This document shows, in pieces, positions 53,684 through 63,221 of a stretch of DNA of 64,000 bases. The notes under the pieces were generated by a model, which was given only the letters and a program-made list of their open reading frames with translations, had not been told where the DNA came from and ran no database searches. Source of the DNA: Erythrobacter crassostreae (GTDB lineage Bacteria; Pseudomonadota; Alphaproteobacteria; Sphingomonadales; Sphingomonadaceae); contig NZ_JAGSPC010000001.1 of assembly GCF_019204045.1 (NCBI RefSeq), positions 1,736,001-1,800,000 on the forward strand, read 5' to 3'. Both the position numbers and the translations under genes were made by a program. Numbering within the stretch: the stretch's first letter is position 1; each line of letters starts with the position of its first letter.

Positions 53684-54847
53684 TTGAAACGCTCGATCAC
53701 AATCCTTGGCGCAACCGGTTCGATTGGCGCATCGACGCTCGATCTGATCCGCCGCAATCCTGATGTCTGGGAAGTCGACACTCTCACGGCAAATTGCTCA
53801 GCCGAAGAATTGGCAAAGCTCGCACGTGAATTTGGCGCAAAGTCAGCAGTGGTCGGTGACGAGAACTGTCTTGGTAATTTGAAGGCAGCACTGTCGGGTA
53901 GTGACATTGAAGTTGCGGGTGGAGCGCAGGCACTTTGCGAGGCAGCGGCACGTCCGGTGGATATGAGTGTAGCTGCTATCGTTGGTTGTGCAGGGCTGGC
54001 CCCCGTTATGGCCGCGGTCGAGCGGGGTGGCACCATTGCGCTTGCCAATAAAGAGGCGCTTGTTTCGGCAGGCGAAGTGCTGACAGCTGCGGTTGCAAAG
54101 CATAGTGCTACGTTGCTGCCAACCGACAGTGAGCATAATGCGATTTTCCAGTGTCTCGCTGGTAATGATTTGAGCGAGGTTTCTCGCATCACGCTTACAG
54201 CTAGCGGCGGTCCGTTGCGGACGTGGACGCAGGAGCAGTTGGAGGCGGCGACGCCGGAACAAGCTGTCGCGCATCCCAATTGGTCAATGGGCGCAAAGAT
54301 CAGCGTCGATTCCGCCACGATGATGAACAAGGGTCTCGAATTCATTGAGGCGCACCATCTGTTTCCGGTTGGCCTCGATAAACTGCGGATCGTTGTGCAT
54401 CCACAAAGCGTGATTCACTCGATGGTCGAATATCATGACCGATCAACGCTTGCGCAGCTTGGGCCATCCGATATGCGCGTGCCGATTGCATCGTGCCTTG
54501 CTTGGCCGAAACGGATGGAAACCCCGCTTGAGCCGCTGGATCTTGCGGCCATTGGCGAGCTGACTTTCCACCCTGCAGACGAATCTCGCTTTCCTGCAAC
54601 CCGAATTGCGCGCGAAGCTATTCAGGCAGGCGGAGCCGCTCCGGCGATTCTCAATGCTGCGAACGAAATCGCTGTTGCCGCATTCCTCGCCGGTCAGATC
54701 GGGTTCATGCGAATTACGGCAGTGGTAGAGGACACGCTGAGCCACTACACGGCCACCGCGCCAGCCAATCTGGAAGATGTGCTGGCCATCGACGCGGAAG
54801 CGCGCATTCGCGCCCGTCAATCATTAGAAAGTCATGCCCTTGTTTGA
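53684..54847 (+). CDS. dxr: 1-deoxy-D-xylulose 5-phosphate reductoisomerase
   Basis: About 387 residues. The NADPH-binding start KRSITILGATGSIGASTLDLI is followed by LANKEALVSAGEV, the DSEHNAIFQCL metal-site block, MNKGLEFIEAHHLF and HPQSVIHSMVEY. It commits to the MEP isoprenoid pathway. No ATG is near; TTG at 53684, 4 bp after the cdsA stop, gives the family N-terminus. Its end overlaps rseP by 14 bp. Confidence 0.95.
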   Translation: MKRSITILGATGSIGASTLDLIRRNPDVWEVDTLTANCSAEELAKLAREFGAKSAVVGDENCLGNLKAALSGSDIEVAGGAQALCEAAARPVDMSVAAIVGCAGLAPVMAAVERGGTIALANKEALVSAGEVLTAAVAKHSATLLPTDSEHNAIFQCLAGNDLSEVSRITLTASGGPLRTWTQEQLEAATPEQAVAHPNWSMGAKISVDSATMMNKGLEFIEAHHLFPVGLDKLRIVVHPQSVIHSMVEYHDRSTLAQLGPSDMRVPIASCLAWPKRMETPLEPLDLAAIGELTFHPADESRFPATRIAREAIQAGGAAPAILNAANEIAVAAFLAGQIGFMRITAVVEDTLSHYTATAPANLEDVLAIDAEARIRARQSLESHALV

Positions 54848-55988
54848 ATCGCCCCCTTTCTGGATGTACATCGTCGGGTTCCTGTTCGTGCTGGGCCCGC
54901 TGATCACATTTCACGAACTTGGCCACTATCTCGTCGGACGCTGGTTTGGCGTGAAGGCGGAGGCTTTTTCAGTCGGTTTCGGCAAGGAAGTGTGGGGGCG
55001 CACAGACAAACACGGCACGCGCTGGAAACTGTCAGCCCTGCCTCTGGGCGGTTATGTGCAGTTCAAGGGGGATATGAACCCCGCCTCTGCGCCTGATGCG
55101 GAAGCGAATGCAGGTCTCACGCCGGAACAGAGCGAAGGCAATTTCCATCTCGCCGCGCTTTGGAAACGCGCTCTGATTGTTGCGGCTGGTCCGGTAACGA
55201 ATTTGTTGATCACATTCGCGCTATTCGCGGCGCTGTTCGCATTCCACGGCAAACTGACCATAGTCGGTGCCGAAGATTCGCGCATTGTTGGCGAGTTTTC
55301 GGAAACGTCGGCCGCAAAGGCCGCCGGTATCGAGATTGGCGATAAAATCATCGCAATCGACAATGAATCGATTGAGGACTTCGAATCCATTCGCCGCGAA
55401 GTTGCGCTTTATCCTGACCGCGAAATGGTCATCCGGGTTGATCGCGGCGGTGAAGAATTGGACTTTCCTGTTAAAGCCGCACGCGTCGAAGTCACCGACA
55501 CTTTCGGCAATTCGAGTGATATCGGTCAGCTAGGCGTCGGCCCATACGGCGGGGAATATGTTCTCGAAGAGGTCGGCGCGCTTGAATCGATTCCTGTTGC
55601 CGTCGCGCATACAGGCGATGTGTTTTCGATGATGCTGACAGGGATCAAACAGATCCTGACAGGGGAGCGTTCTATCAAGGAATTGGGCGGGCCGATCAAG
55701 ATCGCGAAATACTCTGGCGAGCAGATGAGTCTCGGCCTGACGACCTTCATCAATTTCGTCGCGCTCATCTCGCTTAACTTGGCATTCATCAACTTCTTGC
55801 CAATCCCGGCTCTCGACGGAGGTCACCTCGCTTTCTACGCCGCTGAAGCGGTTCGTAAGAAGCCGGTGGGACCGCAGGCGACCGAGTGGGCATATCGCAC
55901 AGGCATTGCGCTGGTGCTGGTGTTCATGGTGGTCGTTACGGTCAACGATGTCACGTCGTTGTCGATCTTCGGAGCTATCTTCGGGTAG
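54834..55988 (+). CDS. rseP: Site-2 protease RseP (M50 family)
   Basis: 384 residues. The zinc motif HELGH (His27, Glu28, His31) lies in the first helix, a PDZ domain spans about 120-205 (AKAAGIEIGDKIIAIDN), and NFLPIPALDGGHL supplies the second metal-site block. It cleaves transmembrane anti-sigma factors and signal-peptide remnants. It overlaps dxr by 14 bp. bamA follows, about 180 bp later. Confidence 0.95.
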   Translation: MPLFESPPFWMYIVGFLFVLGPLITFHELGHYLVGRWFGVKAEAFSVGFGKEVWGRTDKHGTRWKLSALPLGGYVQFKGDMNPASAPDAEANAGLTPEQSEGNFHLAALWKRALIVAAGPVTNLLITFALFAALFAFHGKLTIVGAEDSRIVGEFSETSAAKAAGIEIGDKIIAIDNESIEDFESIRREVALYPDREMVIRVDRGGEELDFPVKAARVEVTDTFGNSSDIGQLGVGPYGGEYVLEEVGALESIPVAVAHTGDVFSMMLTGIKQILTGERSIKELGGPIKIAKYSGEQMSLGLTTFINFVALISLNLAFINFLPIPALDGGHLAFYAAEAVRKKPVGPQATEWAYRTGIALVLVFMVVVTVNDVTSLSIFGAIFG

Positions 55989-56165
55989 CAGATCGGCAGT
56001 TAGTCGGGGACAGGAAACGGACGAACCGGCATAGGCCGGGGACTACGCTTGATTGCGAAGGCTGCATGGGGCAGAGGCAAGCGCAGACCGAATATGGGCT
56101 GTGAGAATACGCGCCGCGGGGAAGGCGCGCGTAATTTAGACGGGTTAGACGGGAACTTTTACTCC

Positions 56166-58910
56166 ATGAATCGACGCAACCAGACAGGCAGTTCACCTGT
56201 CACCCCCAAAGCTTACACCAAAGCTGGCCGCTATGCGCTTGCGCTATCCGGCGCGACGATGCTTGCCGGAGTGCCTTATTCGGTGCTCGCGCAAGAAACC
56301 GGCGGCGATGCGACTGCGGCAGGTGCTGCGCAACCAGCGCCTGCTCCCGCACCGGCTCCAGCGCCATCTGCCAATGTCATTCGCACTATCAGCGTTTCTG
56401 GCGCGGAGCGGTTAGAGCCGACCACCATTCTCAGCTATATCCGTATGCGTGTAGGCCAGGAATACACTTCGGCGGCGGCGGATGAAGCTCTGAAGGACCT
56501 CGGTGCGACCGAACTTTTCTCGAACTTCTCGATCCGCAATGACAGCGGCAATGTTGTTATAACTGTGACTGAGAACCCGGTGATCAACCGGATCGTTCTG
56601 GAAGGGAACGAGCGCCTTAAGAACGACAAGATACTTCCGGAAATCAAGCTCTCGCCCCGTCAGATTTTCACTCGCTCTAAAGTCCGCGCTGATGTGGCCC
56701 GCATTGTCGAGTTGTATAAACGTCAGGGGCGCTTTGCCGCCGTGGTCGAGCCGAAGATGGTTCAATTGCCGCAAAACCGTGTGGATGTGGTTTTCGAGAT
56801 CACTGAAGGTCCAAAGTCGAAGGTTCGCCAGATCAACATTATCGGGAACGAGGTGTTTTCTGACAGCGACCTGCGCGGTGAAATGGTCACGAAGCAGGCC
56901 CGGTTCACGCGCTTCTTCAGCTCCAACACGAGTTATGATCCCGATCGTCTCGCGTTCGACCAGCAAAAGCTGCGTCAGTTTTATCTGACTGAAGGTTATG
57001 CCGATTTCCGTGTTGTTTCCGCTGTGGCGGAGCTTACGCCGGATCAGGAAGACTTCATCATCACTTATGTGGTTGAAGAAGGGGAGCGTTACAATTTCGG
57101 CGAAGTCGAAGTTGAAAGCCAGCTTCGCGATTTTGACAGCGACCTAATGAGCACGCAGTTGCCCATGCAGAGCGGCGATTTCTACAACGCAAAGTCTGTC
57201 GAAGACACTGTTGAACAGTTGACGGAGCTGGCGGGCCGCTTCGGTTATGCGTTCGCTGACGTGCAGCCACGGTTCAACCGTAACAAAGACGACCAGACGA
57301 TGGATATTACGTTTATCCTTCGTCAAGCCGACCGCACCTATGTTGAGCGGGTAGACGTAAACGGCAACACGCTGACTCAGGACAAAGTTCTTCGCCGCGA
57401 ATTCCGCTTGTCGGAAGGCGATGCGTTTAACTCTCTCGGCGTCCAGCGTACAACCGCGCGGATTAACTCGCTCGGATATTTTCAGGAGAACTTTGAGGTC
57501 AGCCAGACCGAGGGCAGCGCTCCTGACCGGATTATCCTTGAGGCAAACGTCGAAGAGCAACCGACCGGCGAATTGCAGTTCTCGGCTGGTTTCTCGTCAA
57601 TCGAACAGTTTATTCTTGCCGGTTCGATCCGCCAGCGGAATTTCCGCGGTCGCGGCCAGACTATCGGTCTTAGCCTCAACTATTCGCAATTCTCGCGCTC
57701 GGCCCAAATCAGTTTTACCGAACCTTATGTGTTCGACAGGAACATATCGGCCGGTGTCGATATCTATCGCCGCGATATCAGCAGCTTTAATTTCAACAAT
57801 GCCGATCGCAATACAACTTTCGAACAAGCGACCACCGGTTTCGCAGTTCGTCTTGGCGTTCCTTTGACAGAGTATATGTCGCTCGTCGGCAGTTACACGC
57901 TCAATTACGACGAAGTTGGCCTCGATGAGAACCTTTTCTTCTCGGACTTGAATGGTGACGGCATACGTGAGTGTGATCCACTGCTTGCAGGCCGTTTCCT
58001 GTGCGATTCAATCGGCGATCGTCTTAGCTCGATTCTTGGTCTTAGCCTCAGCTATAATACGCTCAACTCTAGAATCCGCCCAACCCGTGGCCGGAATGTC
58101 TCCTTGAGTACAGAGTTTGCCGGTCTGGGGGGCGATGTGCGCTACCTGCGTTTCCGTGGCCGCGCTCAACAATTCTGGAATGTCCGCAACAGCGGCTTCA
58201 TTTTCTCACTTTCTGCCGAGGGCGGAACCGTGATCCCGCTCGCGGATCGCGGCGGACCGGGCGTGGACGATGTTCTGCTTACCGACCGTTTCTTCCTTGG
58301 TGAGCCACAATTCCGCGGCTTTGATATTCGCGGTGTTGGTCCGCGTATTCTCACTCAGCCTTATGTGACCGATGGTGATGGCAACCGCGTACCGATTACA
58401 GATCGCGATTCTGTTCGTGACGATGCGATTGGCGGGCGGAACTACTACCTCGCCCGTGCAGAACTTGAATTGCCGCTTGGCACGGGTGCGCGGGAACTGG
58501 GGCTTCGTCCTTCGATCTGGGTCGATGTCGGCGCGCTGTGGGGTGTGGACGCACCATTGCTTCAGGATAACCCTAACGGTTTGCAGAATGTTGATGGCAA
58601 CGGCGATCCGATATTTATCGAGACAGTCACCACCACCAATGACGATGGCACAACTTCAACAAGCCAGATCGCAACGATCAATCCGATTGCGGCTGATGGA
58701 ACGACTGCAAATATTCCGAGTATTCGCGCAAACAGTGCGATCCGCGAGGTCTTCCTCGGCAATTCACCCACCCCGCGCATAACCGCAGGCATCGGGGTAA
58801 ACTGGAACTCGCCGTTCGGGCCGTTCCGCATCGATTTCGCCCAGTCGATACGCAGTGTCGAAGGCGACGATGAAAAACAATTCACGTTTAACGTAGGAAC
58901 TCAGTTCTAA
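56166..58910 (+). CDS. bamA: Outer membrane protein assembly factor BamA
   Basis: About 914 residues. An extended signal region (ALALSGATMLAGVPYSVLAQ) and an Ala/Pro linker precede five POTRA repeats (about 75-450, for example NRIVLEGNERLKNDKI and VDVNGNTLTQDKVLRREF). The barrel follows (FSAGFSSIEQFILAGSIRQRNFRGRG onward) with FRIDFAQSIR near the end and a C-terminal aromatic. It inserts beta-barrel proteins. The ATG at 56166 is the last plausible start before the signal; earlier ones lack support. Confidence 0.95.
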   Translation: MNRRNQTGSSPVTPKAYTKAGRYALALSGATMLAGVPYSVLAQETGGDATAAGAAQPAPAPAPAPAPSANVIRTISVSGAERLEPTTILSYIRMRVGQEYTSAAADEALKDLGATELFSNFSIRNDSGNVVITVTENPVINRIVLEGNERLKNDKILPEIKLSPRQIFTRSKVRADVARIVELYKRQGRFAAVVEPKMVQLPQNRVDVVFEITEGPKSKVRQINIIGNEVFSDSDLRGEMVTKQARFTRFFSSNTSYDPDRLAFDQQKLRQFYLTEGYADFRVVSAVAELTPDQEDFIITYVVEEGERYNFGEVEVESQLRDFDSDLMSTQLPMQSGDFYNAKSVEDTVEQLTELAGRFGYAFADVQPRFNRNKDDQTMDITFILRQADRTYVERVDVNGNTLTQDKVLRREFRLSEGDAFNSLGVQRTTARINSLGYFQENFEVSQTEGSAPDRIILEANVEEQPTGELQFSAGFSSIEQFILAGSIRQRNFRGRGQTIGLSLNYSQFSRSAQISFTEPYVFDRNISAGVDIYRRDISSFNFNNADRNTTFEQATTGFAVRLGVPLTEYMSLVGSYTLNYDEVGLDENLFFSDLNGDGIRECDPLLAGRFLCDSIGDRLSSILGLSLSYNTLNSRIRPTRGRNVSLSTEFAGLGGDVRYLRFRGRAQQFWNVRNSGFIFSLSAEGGTVIPLADRGGPGVDDVLLTDRFFLGEPQFRGFDIRGVGPRILTQPYVTDGDGNRVPITDRDSVRDDAIGGRNYYLARAELELPLGTGARELGLRPSIWVDVGALWGVDAPLLQDNPNGLQNVDGNGDPIFIETVTTTNDDGTTSTSQIATINPIAADGTTANIPSIRANSAIREVFLGNSPTPRITAGIGVNWNSPFGPFRIDFAQSIRSVEGDDEKQFTFNVGTQF

Positions 58911-59602
58911 TGAAATCTGTTATGAAACTTCTCGCGCCTGCGGGCCTTGCGCTCGCGGCTGTTGCCACAACCGTTCCAGCGACCGCTCAGGTTCAGGGCA
59001 ATATCGCCACAGCAAATGTTGCTCGTGCGATTCTCGGTACAACCGCGCTGCAAACCGCGTATCAGCAGGTCAATACGACGTACGCTGCACAGCTTGAAAC
59101 ACGCCGGACCAAGCAGCAGGAGCTATCCACTTTGCTTCAGCCATTCGATACAAATGGCAGCGGACAGATCGAAGATTCTGAGATGAGAGCTGTGCAGAAC
59201 GCACCAAACGTTGCTCAGATCACCACGCTTGAATCCGAAATTGCGGCAATCAACCAGCAAGTGAACAACGCGCGTATCTTCGCGGTTGAACAAATTCTGC
59301 GCCAGTACCCGGTAGCGCTTCAGGAAATCTCCACCGCCCAGCAAATCGTCGTAGTCTTCGAACCAGAGGCGATTCAATTCGCAGGCGAAGGTTTGGACAT
59401 TACGCCTTTGATCGTGACCAACCTGAATACAAAGGTGCCAACTGTCGGCATCGTTCCGCCAGCTGATTACCGCCCAAGCCGTCAGGGCGCGACGATTTTC
59501 CAAGAGATCCAGCAAACCCTGCTCACCGCGCAGCTGATCCAGCAGCAGCAGGCGGCTCAACAGCAGCAGCAGGGAAATACACAGGCGCCGGAAGGCCGCT
59601 GA
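58910..59602 (+). CDS. OmpH/Skp-like periplasmic chaperone with EF-hand-like loop
   Basis: 230 residues. The signal peptide ends at TAQ. The Skp-like body (QTAYQQVNTTYAAQLETRRT and following helices) is interrupted at residues 80-91 by DTNGSGQIEDSE, which fits the EF-hand calcium loop at positions 1, 3, 5, 6, 8 and 12. The C-terminus is Gln-rich. Skp shields unfolded outer membrane proteins on their way to BamA. The ATG overlaps the bamA stop by 1 bp. Confidence 0.88.
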   Translation: MKSVMKLLAPAGLALAAVATTVPATAQVQGNIATANVARAILGTTALQTAYQQVNTTYAAQLETRRTKQQELSTLLQPFDTNGSGQIEDSEMRAVQNAPNVAQITTLESEIAAINQQVNNARIFAVEQILRQYPVALQEISTAQQIVVVFEPEAIQFAGEGLDITPLIVTNLNTKVPTVGIVPPADYRPSRQGATIFQEIQQTLLTAQLIQQQQAAQQQQQGNTQAPEGR

Positions 59603-59638
59603 GGCACGTCGAGACGCATTGAGTAACGGGGGCAGGGC

Positions 59639-60130
59639 ATGAGCGAAGAAGTGACTTCACCGGATACGCCGAAAGAGCCGATTGTGGATTATGATATTCA
59701 CAAAATTCTGAAAGCTCTGCCTCACCGTTACCCGCTATTGCTGGTGGACCGTGTCAAATCGATCCACCTCAATGAACGGATCCATGCGGTAAAAGCCGTC
59801 AGCATGAACGAGGAGTTTTTTCAGGGTCATTTTCCTGGCGCTCCGATCATGCCGGGCGTTCTTCAGATCGAGGCTTTGGCCCAAGCGGCTGCAATCCTCG
59901 GGATCGAGACATTGGAACTTTCCGGCACAGGCAAGCTGGTGATTTTCATGGGTATCGACGGCGCGAAATTCCGGGCACCGGTGACGCCGGGCTGCCTGCT
60001 CGACCTTGAAGTGGAATTTCTCCAGCAACGCCGGACGATTTACAAATTCAAAGGCAAGGCAAGCGTTGAGGGCAAAACAACCTGTGAGACTGAATTCACC
60101 GCAATGATCGCCGATCCGCCGCAAGGCTGA
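59639..60130 (+). CDS. fabZ: 3-hydroxyacyl-ACP dehydratase FabZ
   Basis: 163 residues with the hot-dog fold motif YPLLLVDRV, catalytic His in [23 protein letters not shown] (the Glu follows in the same helix), and [14 protein letters not shown]. It dehydrates 3-hydroxyacyl-ACP in fatty acid synthesis. In most proteobacteria lpxD precedes and lpxA follows it; here skp lies 36 bp upstream and rpmE follows. Confidence 0.96.
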   Translation: MSEEVTSPDTPKEPIVDYDIHKILKALPHRYPLLLVDRVKSIHLNERIHAVKAVSMNEEFFQGHFPGAPIMPGVLQIEALAQAAAILGIETLELSGTGKLVIFMGIDGAKFRAPVTPGCLLDLEVEFLQQRRTIYKFKGKASVEGKTTCETEFTAMIADPPQG

Positions 60131-60234
60131 TCGCGACTCCGCTTGCAATTCCCCCGAATCGCGTTAAATGCGCCGCTTCCCTATTTTATAGCATTGCCGG
60201 TCGGAACCGGTGAACGCTCAGAAGGACCAGAGTT

Positions 60235-60459
60235 ATGAAAGCCGAAGGGCATCCAGAGTATCACACCATCAAGGTCAAGATGACCGATGGTACCGAGTTT
60301 GAAACCCGCTCGACCTGGGGCAAAGAAGGCGACACGCTCGCTCTCGAGATTGACCCTACCAGCCACCCGGCATGGACCGGTGGTAAGCAGCAGCTTCAAG
60401 AAGGTGGCCGCGTTGCCGCGTTTAACAAGCGCTTTGGCGGGCTCAGCCTCAAAAAGTAA
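60235..60459 (+). CDS. rpmE: 50S ribosomal protein L31
   Basis: 74 residues: [40 protein letters not shown], then FNKRFGGL. This is the alphaproteobacterial L31 without the zinc-binding Cys set. A CCGGT-CGGA-ACCGG hairpin lies at 60197-60210 in its leader, about 25 bp before the ATG, and could be an L31 control element. A terminator follows about 70 bp after the stop. Confidence 0.96.
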   Translation: MKAEGHPEYHTIKVKMTDGTEFETRSTWGKEGDTLALEIDPTSHPAWTGGKQQLQEGGRVAAFNKRFGGLSLKK

Positions 60460-60528
60460 TCGGCGCTCAAGAATTAGGTTTCGCTCGCAAGCGTTCGAAA
60501 CATCAGTTTGCAGCTTCGGCTGTAAGGG

Positions 60529-60556
60529 AAAGGCGGGCTGACGGGCTCGCCTTTTT
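60529..60556 (+). terminator. Rho-independent terminator after rpmE
   Basis: AAAGGCGGGC, a 6-nt loop, and GCTCGCCTTT form a 10-bp stem with one wobble at 60529-60554, with the T tract running to 60556. Confidence 0.85.
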
Positions 60557-60604
60557 CTGTTTAGGCTTGGGAAAATCCTACCTGATAGTTTGAAGTTTGG
60601 CGGA

Positions 60605-61048
60605 CTAGTTCACCAGAAAAGCACCATCGCATTCGTTCTTTTGATAAAAGGCATTTTCCTCTCCGGCGATGGTGGGCATCGAGAAGCAAAAACGCTCGTC
60701 ACATTTCGAGATATTGATACTGGTCGTTGGAGGCCCTTCAGCTAGGGCCATGGACTGAGGGTATACGCTGATCCAACCCAAAAACGCTCCACTTTCGCGA
60801 TCGAAGGTTGCGGCCTTATGACCTTCCAATAGGATCGTACCAAAATGCTCGACGGTATTTGATCGTTCAAAACGATATTCTTCGAACAGTCCGCGATTTT
60901 CGGTCTGGATAGTGTTGCGGCCCACATGGAGCGGCTCACCTACTTCGGAGAAGTAGCAGCCAAAAATCTGTTTCGGTCCCGCCGTGTCTGTGACACTGTC
61001 ACACGCTGCCATCCCCAAAAGCGCAATCAGGGCGATTGGCCGACTCAT
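60605..61048 (-). CDS. Uncharacterised small lipoprotein
   Basis: About 147 residues. The N-terminus PIALIALLGMAAC looks like a lipoprotein signal with Cys at about residue 16. The mature part has a Cys in KQIFGCYFSE, two in KCDERFCFSM and one in NECDG, which could form disulfides. The family is not recognised. The ATG at 61048 overlaps the stop of the hydroxylase gene by 4 bp, so the two are translationally linked. Confidence 0.68.
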   Translation of the reverse strand: MSRPIALIALLGMAACDSVTDTAGPKQIFGCYFSEVGEPLHVGRNTIQTENRGLFEEYRFERSNTVEHFGTILLEGHKAATFDRESGAFLGWISVYPQSMALAEGPPTTSINISKCDERFCFSMPTIAGEENAFYQKNECDGAFLVN

Positions 61049-61677
61049 CCCCAAGGTTTCTCGCGATACCACTTGGTGATCACGTACTTCATGCCCTTAC
61101 GCACCTTCATCGCATGATGAAGTGTGTTCACGTTGCCGCTACCATCGGCTTTCCGATTGTTCCATCCGACCAGTTTGCCCGCTTCGGGTTCGACTTTCTT
61201 TCCAATAGATTTGAACCGCGTGGTTCCGCCTGCCTCGACATCATTTAGATAGACCATGAATGTCCACGTCCGCTGGCCTGCGACGCTACAGAATTTCTCC
61301 CAATCTTCTCCATCTGGATTGAACCAGTCAGTGTGCTGCTTGAATTCCTGACCAACTTCGTAACGTTGACCTTGAAGCGTCTCGCCATGCGCCGGGTTGA
61401 TCCCGGTAAAGTCGGTCAGCATCCGCTCGGCTTCCCGCACGGCGGGTTCTTCGACTTTCATGTCGCAGGTTTCGCTGGTGCGGAATGCAGTATCACCGTT
61501 GTAATCAGCCAATGTCGATGGGCGGCGATCCGTTTCGATCAGGTGGATCAAATCCGCGCAGAGGGCAGGCGGCAGGAAAGCCGGTTTCACCACCATCTCA
61601 ATTTTCGGCGACGGAACACGCATGACGCCGTGATGCGTGCGAAGGAATTCAATGGAGGAATCACCGGGGCCGTGCAT
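61045..61677 (-). CDS. Prolyl 4-hydroxylase-like 2OG/Fe(II) oxygenase
   Basis: About 210 residues. The P4H core has HTDW (His-x-Asp) in QEFKQHTDWFNPDGEDW, the strand RTWTFMVYLNDVEAGGTTRF, and the distal His and Lys in TLHHAMKVRKGMKYVITKWYR. It is a second enzyme of this superfamily in the window (see 34572-35285), with a different N-terminal part. The start is uncertain: 61677 is an ATG without a clear ribosome site, and the frame stays open to 61782. Confidence 0.85.
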   Translation of the reverse strand: MHGPGDSSIEFLRTHHGVMRVPSPKIEMVVKPAFLPPALCADLIHLIETDRRPSTLADYNGDTAFRTSETCDMKVEEPAVREAERMLTDFTGINPAHGETLQGQRYEVGQEFKQHTDWFNPDGEDWEKFCSVAGQRTWTFMVYLNDVEAGGTTRFKSIGKKVEPEAGKLVGWNNRKADGSGNVNTLHHAMKVRKGMKYVITKWYREKPWG

Positions 61678-61907
61678 GCTGACGGGATAGCTTCGCGGAC
61701 GGCTCTCGCCAAGGCAAGGAAAAGCCCCGCGAAAGAATCTTGCGCAAAGTCGCTGCGGAATCAGTTTTCGCTTCCCATCCAAGGCACTTTGTGCAACAGG
61801 CTCGCGCCGCTAAAGCGTAGCCTTGACGGGCCACGTGACAGGCTTATCACGCCCCCCTGCGCGGGCTTGGCAGTAACCCAAAAGGTTGCGTCGGGAAGGG
61901 GCATGTG

Positions 61908-61984
61908 GCGATCGTAGCTCAGTTGGTTAGAGCGCCGGTTTGTGGTACCGGAGGTCGGGGGTTCAAGACCCCTCGATCGCCCCA
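61908..61984 (+). tRNA. tRNA-His(GTG)
   Basis: 77 nt with encoded CCA. The acceptor GCGATCG pairs with CGATCGC, a G at 61907 can serve as the His-specific G-1 opposite C73, the anticodon loop TTGTGGT gives GTG, and the T arm is GGGGG-TTCAAGA-CCCCT. Confidence 0.96.
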
Positions 61985-62059
61985 TTTTCCCACTGTTTCC
62001 GATGATCCTCCGATGGATCTGCTGGGTGACCTGTGCGCCATATTGGGGCGTTGACGTAT

Positions 62060-63127
62060 ATGACCGCATTCTGGACTGAACCGGATTTTGACGACCACGA
62101 GATGGTGCATATTGTGCGCGATCGCGAAAGTGGTCTGATGGCGATTATTGCGGTTCATTCGACCCATCTCGGCCCGGGCGCTGGCGGTACCCGGTTCTGG
62201 CACTATCCCGACCCGAAAGCCGGACTGCGCGACGCGCTGCGTCTTTCCAGAGGGATGAGCTATAAGAACGCGATGGCGGGCCTGCCGATGGGCGGCGGCA
62301 AAGCCGTTATTCTTGCCGACGAAGCGCGGACCAAGACCCCTGAATTGCTTGCCGCATTCGGTGATGCTGTAGAAGGCTTGGGCGGAGAATATGTTACCGC
62401 AGAAGACGTTGGAATCAGTGAGGCCGATATGGTCGCTGTTTCAAAGCGGACGGCGCATGTTTCAGGCCTTCCGGTTTCGGGTGACAATGCCGCAGGCGGT
62501 GATCCCGGCCCGTTCACCGCGATGGGCATTTATCTTGGAATTAAGGCGGCTGTCCGTCACAAGCTGGGCAAAGACAGCGTCGCAGGTGTCCATGTCGCAG
62601 TGCAAGGCATTGGCAGCGTTGGCGGCGGTGTCGCGAAATTGCTCGCCAAAGACGGAGCCAAGTTGACGCTTGCCGACATCAACGCCGACCGCGCAGCGGC
62701 TCTGGCGGCTGAACTCGGCGGTCAATCCGTTGATGCAGACAGCATTCTGACCACACCCTGTGATGTGCTCAGCCCGAATGCACTTGGCGCAATCCTAGAT
62801 GAAGACAGCATCGCGGCGCTCGACACGGCGATCGTTGCTGGCGGCGCGAACAATCAACTCGCCCGCGCGCATCACGGCAAAGCTCTGTTTGAACGCGATA
62901 TTCTGTTCGCGCCAGACTATGTCATCAACGCTGGTGGTATCATCTCGGTTGCAACCGAGTATCTCGCCCGCCGTGACGGCAAATCGGCCGGTATCGAAGA
63001 AGTGCATCAACGCATTGCAACAATCCCGCAAAAGCTTGAACAGGTTTGGCAAAAGAGCGACGAGACAGGCACATCGCCTGATGTTGTGGCCGACCGGATG
63101 GCTCAGGATCTGATCGGGCGGGGCTAA
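62060..63127 (+). CDS. Glu/Leu/Phe/Val dehydrogenase family protein, leucine dehydrogenase-like
   Basis: About 355 residues. The catalytic domain has GPGAGGTRFWHY, SYKNAMAGLPMGGGKAVI (catalytic Lys) and TAEDVGISEADM. The Rossmann domain has VAVQGIGSVGGGVAKLL and ADINADRA. It oxidatively deaminates branched-chain or aromatic amino acids with NAD. The ATG at 62060 (MTAFWTEPD) is chosen as the first strong start. It is monocistronic, about 75 bp after tRNA-His. Confidence 0.92.
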   Translation: MTAFWTEPDFDDHEMVHIVRDRESGLMAIIAVHSTHLGPGAGGTRFWHYPDPKAGLRDALRLSRGMSYKNAMAGLPMGGGKAVILADEARTKTPELLAAFGDAVEGLGGEYVTAEDVGISEADMVAVSKRTAHVSGLPVSGDNAAGGDPGPFTAMGIYLGIKAAVRHKLGKDSVAGVHVAVQGIGSVGGGVAKLLAKDGAKLTLADINADRAAALAAELGGQSVDADSILTTPCDVLSPNALGAILDEDSIAALDTAIVAGGANNQLARAHHGKALFERDILFAPDYVINAGGIISVATEYLARRDGKSAGIEEVHQRIATIPQKLEQVWQKSDETGTSPDVVADRMAQDLIGRG

Positions 63128-63221
63128 GCAGTCCTATTGCACCATTTGCGACAGGGTATTGCGCAATTTGCGCCCTTGCGGGCGGCGCAGGGGGCATTAG
63201 AACGGCGGCAAGGCCAAAACG

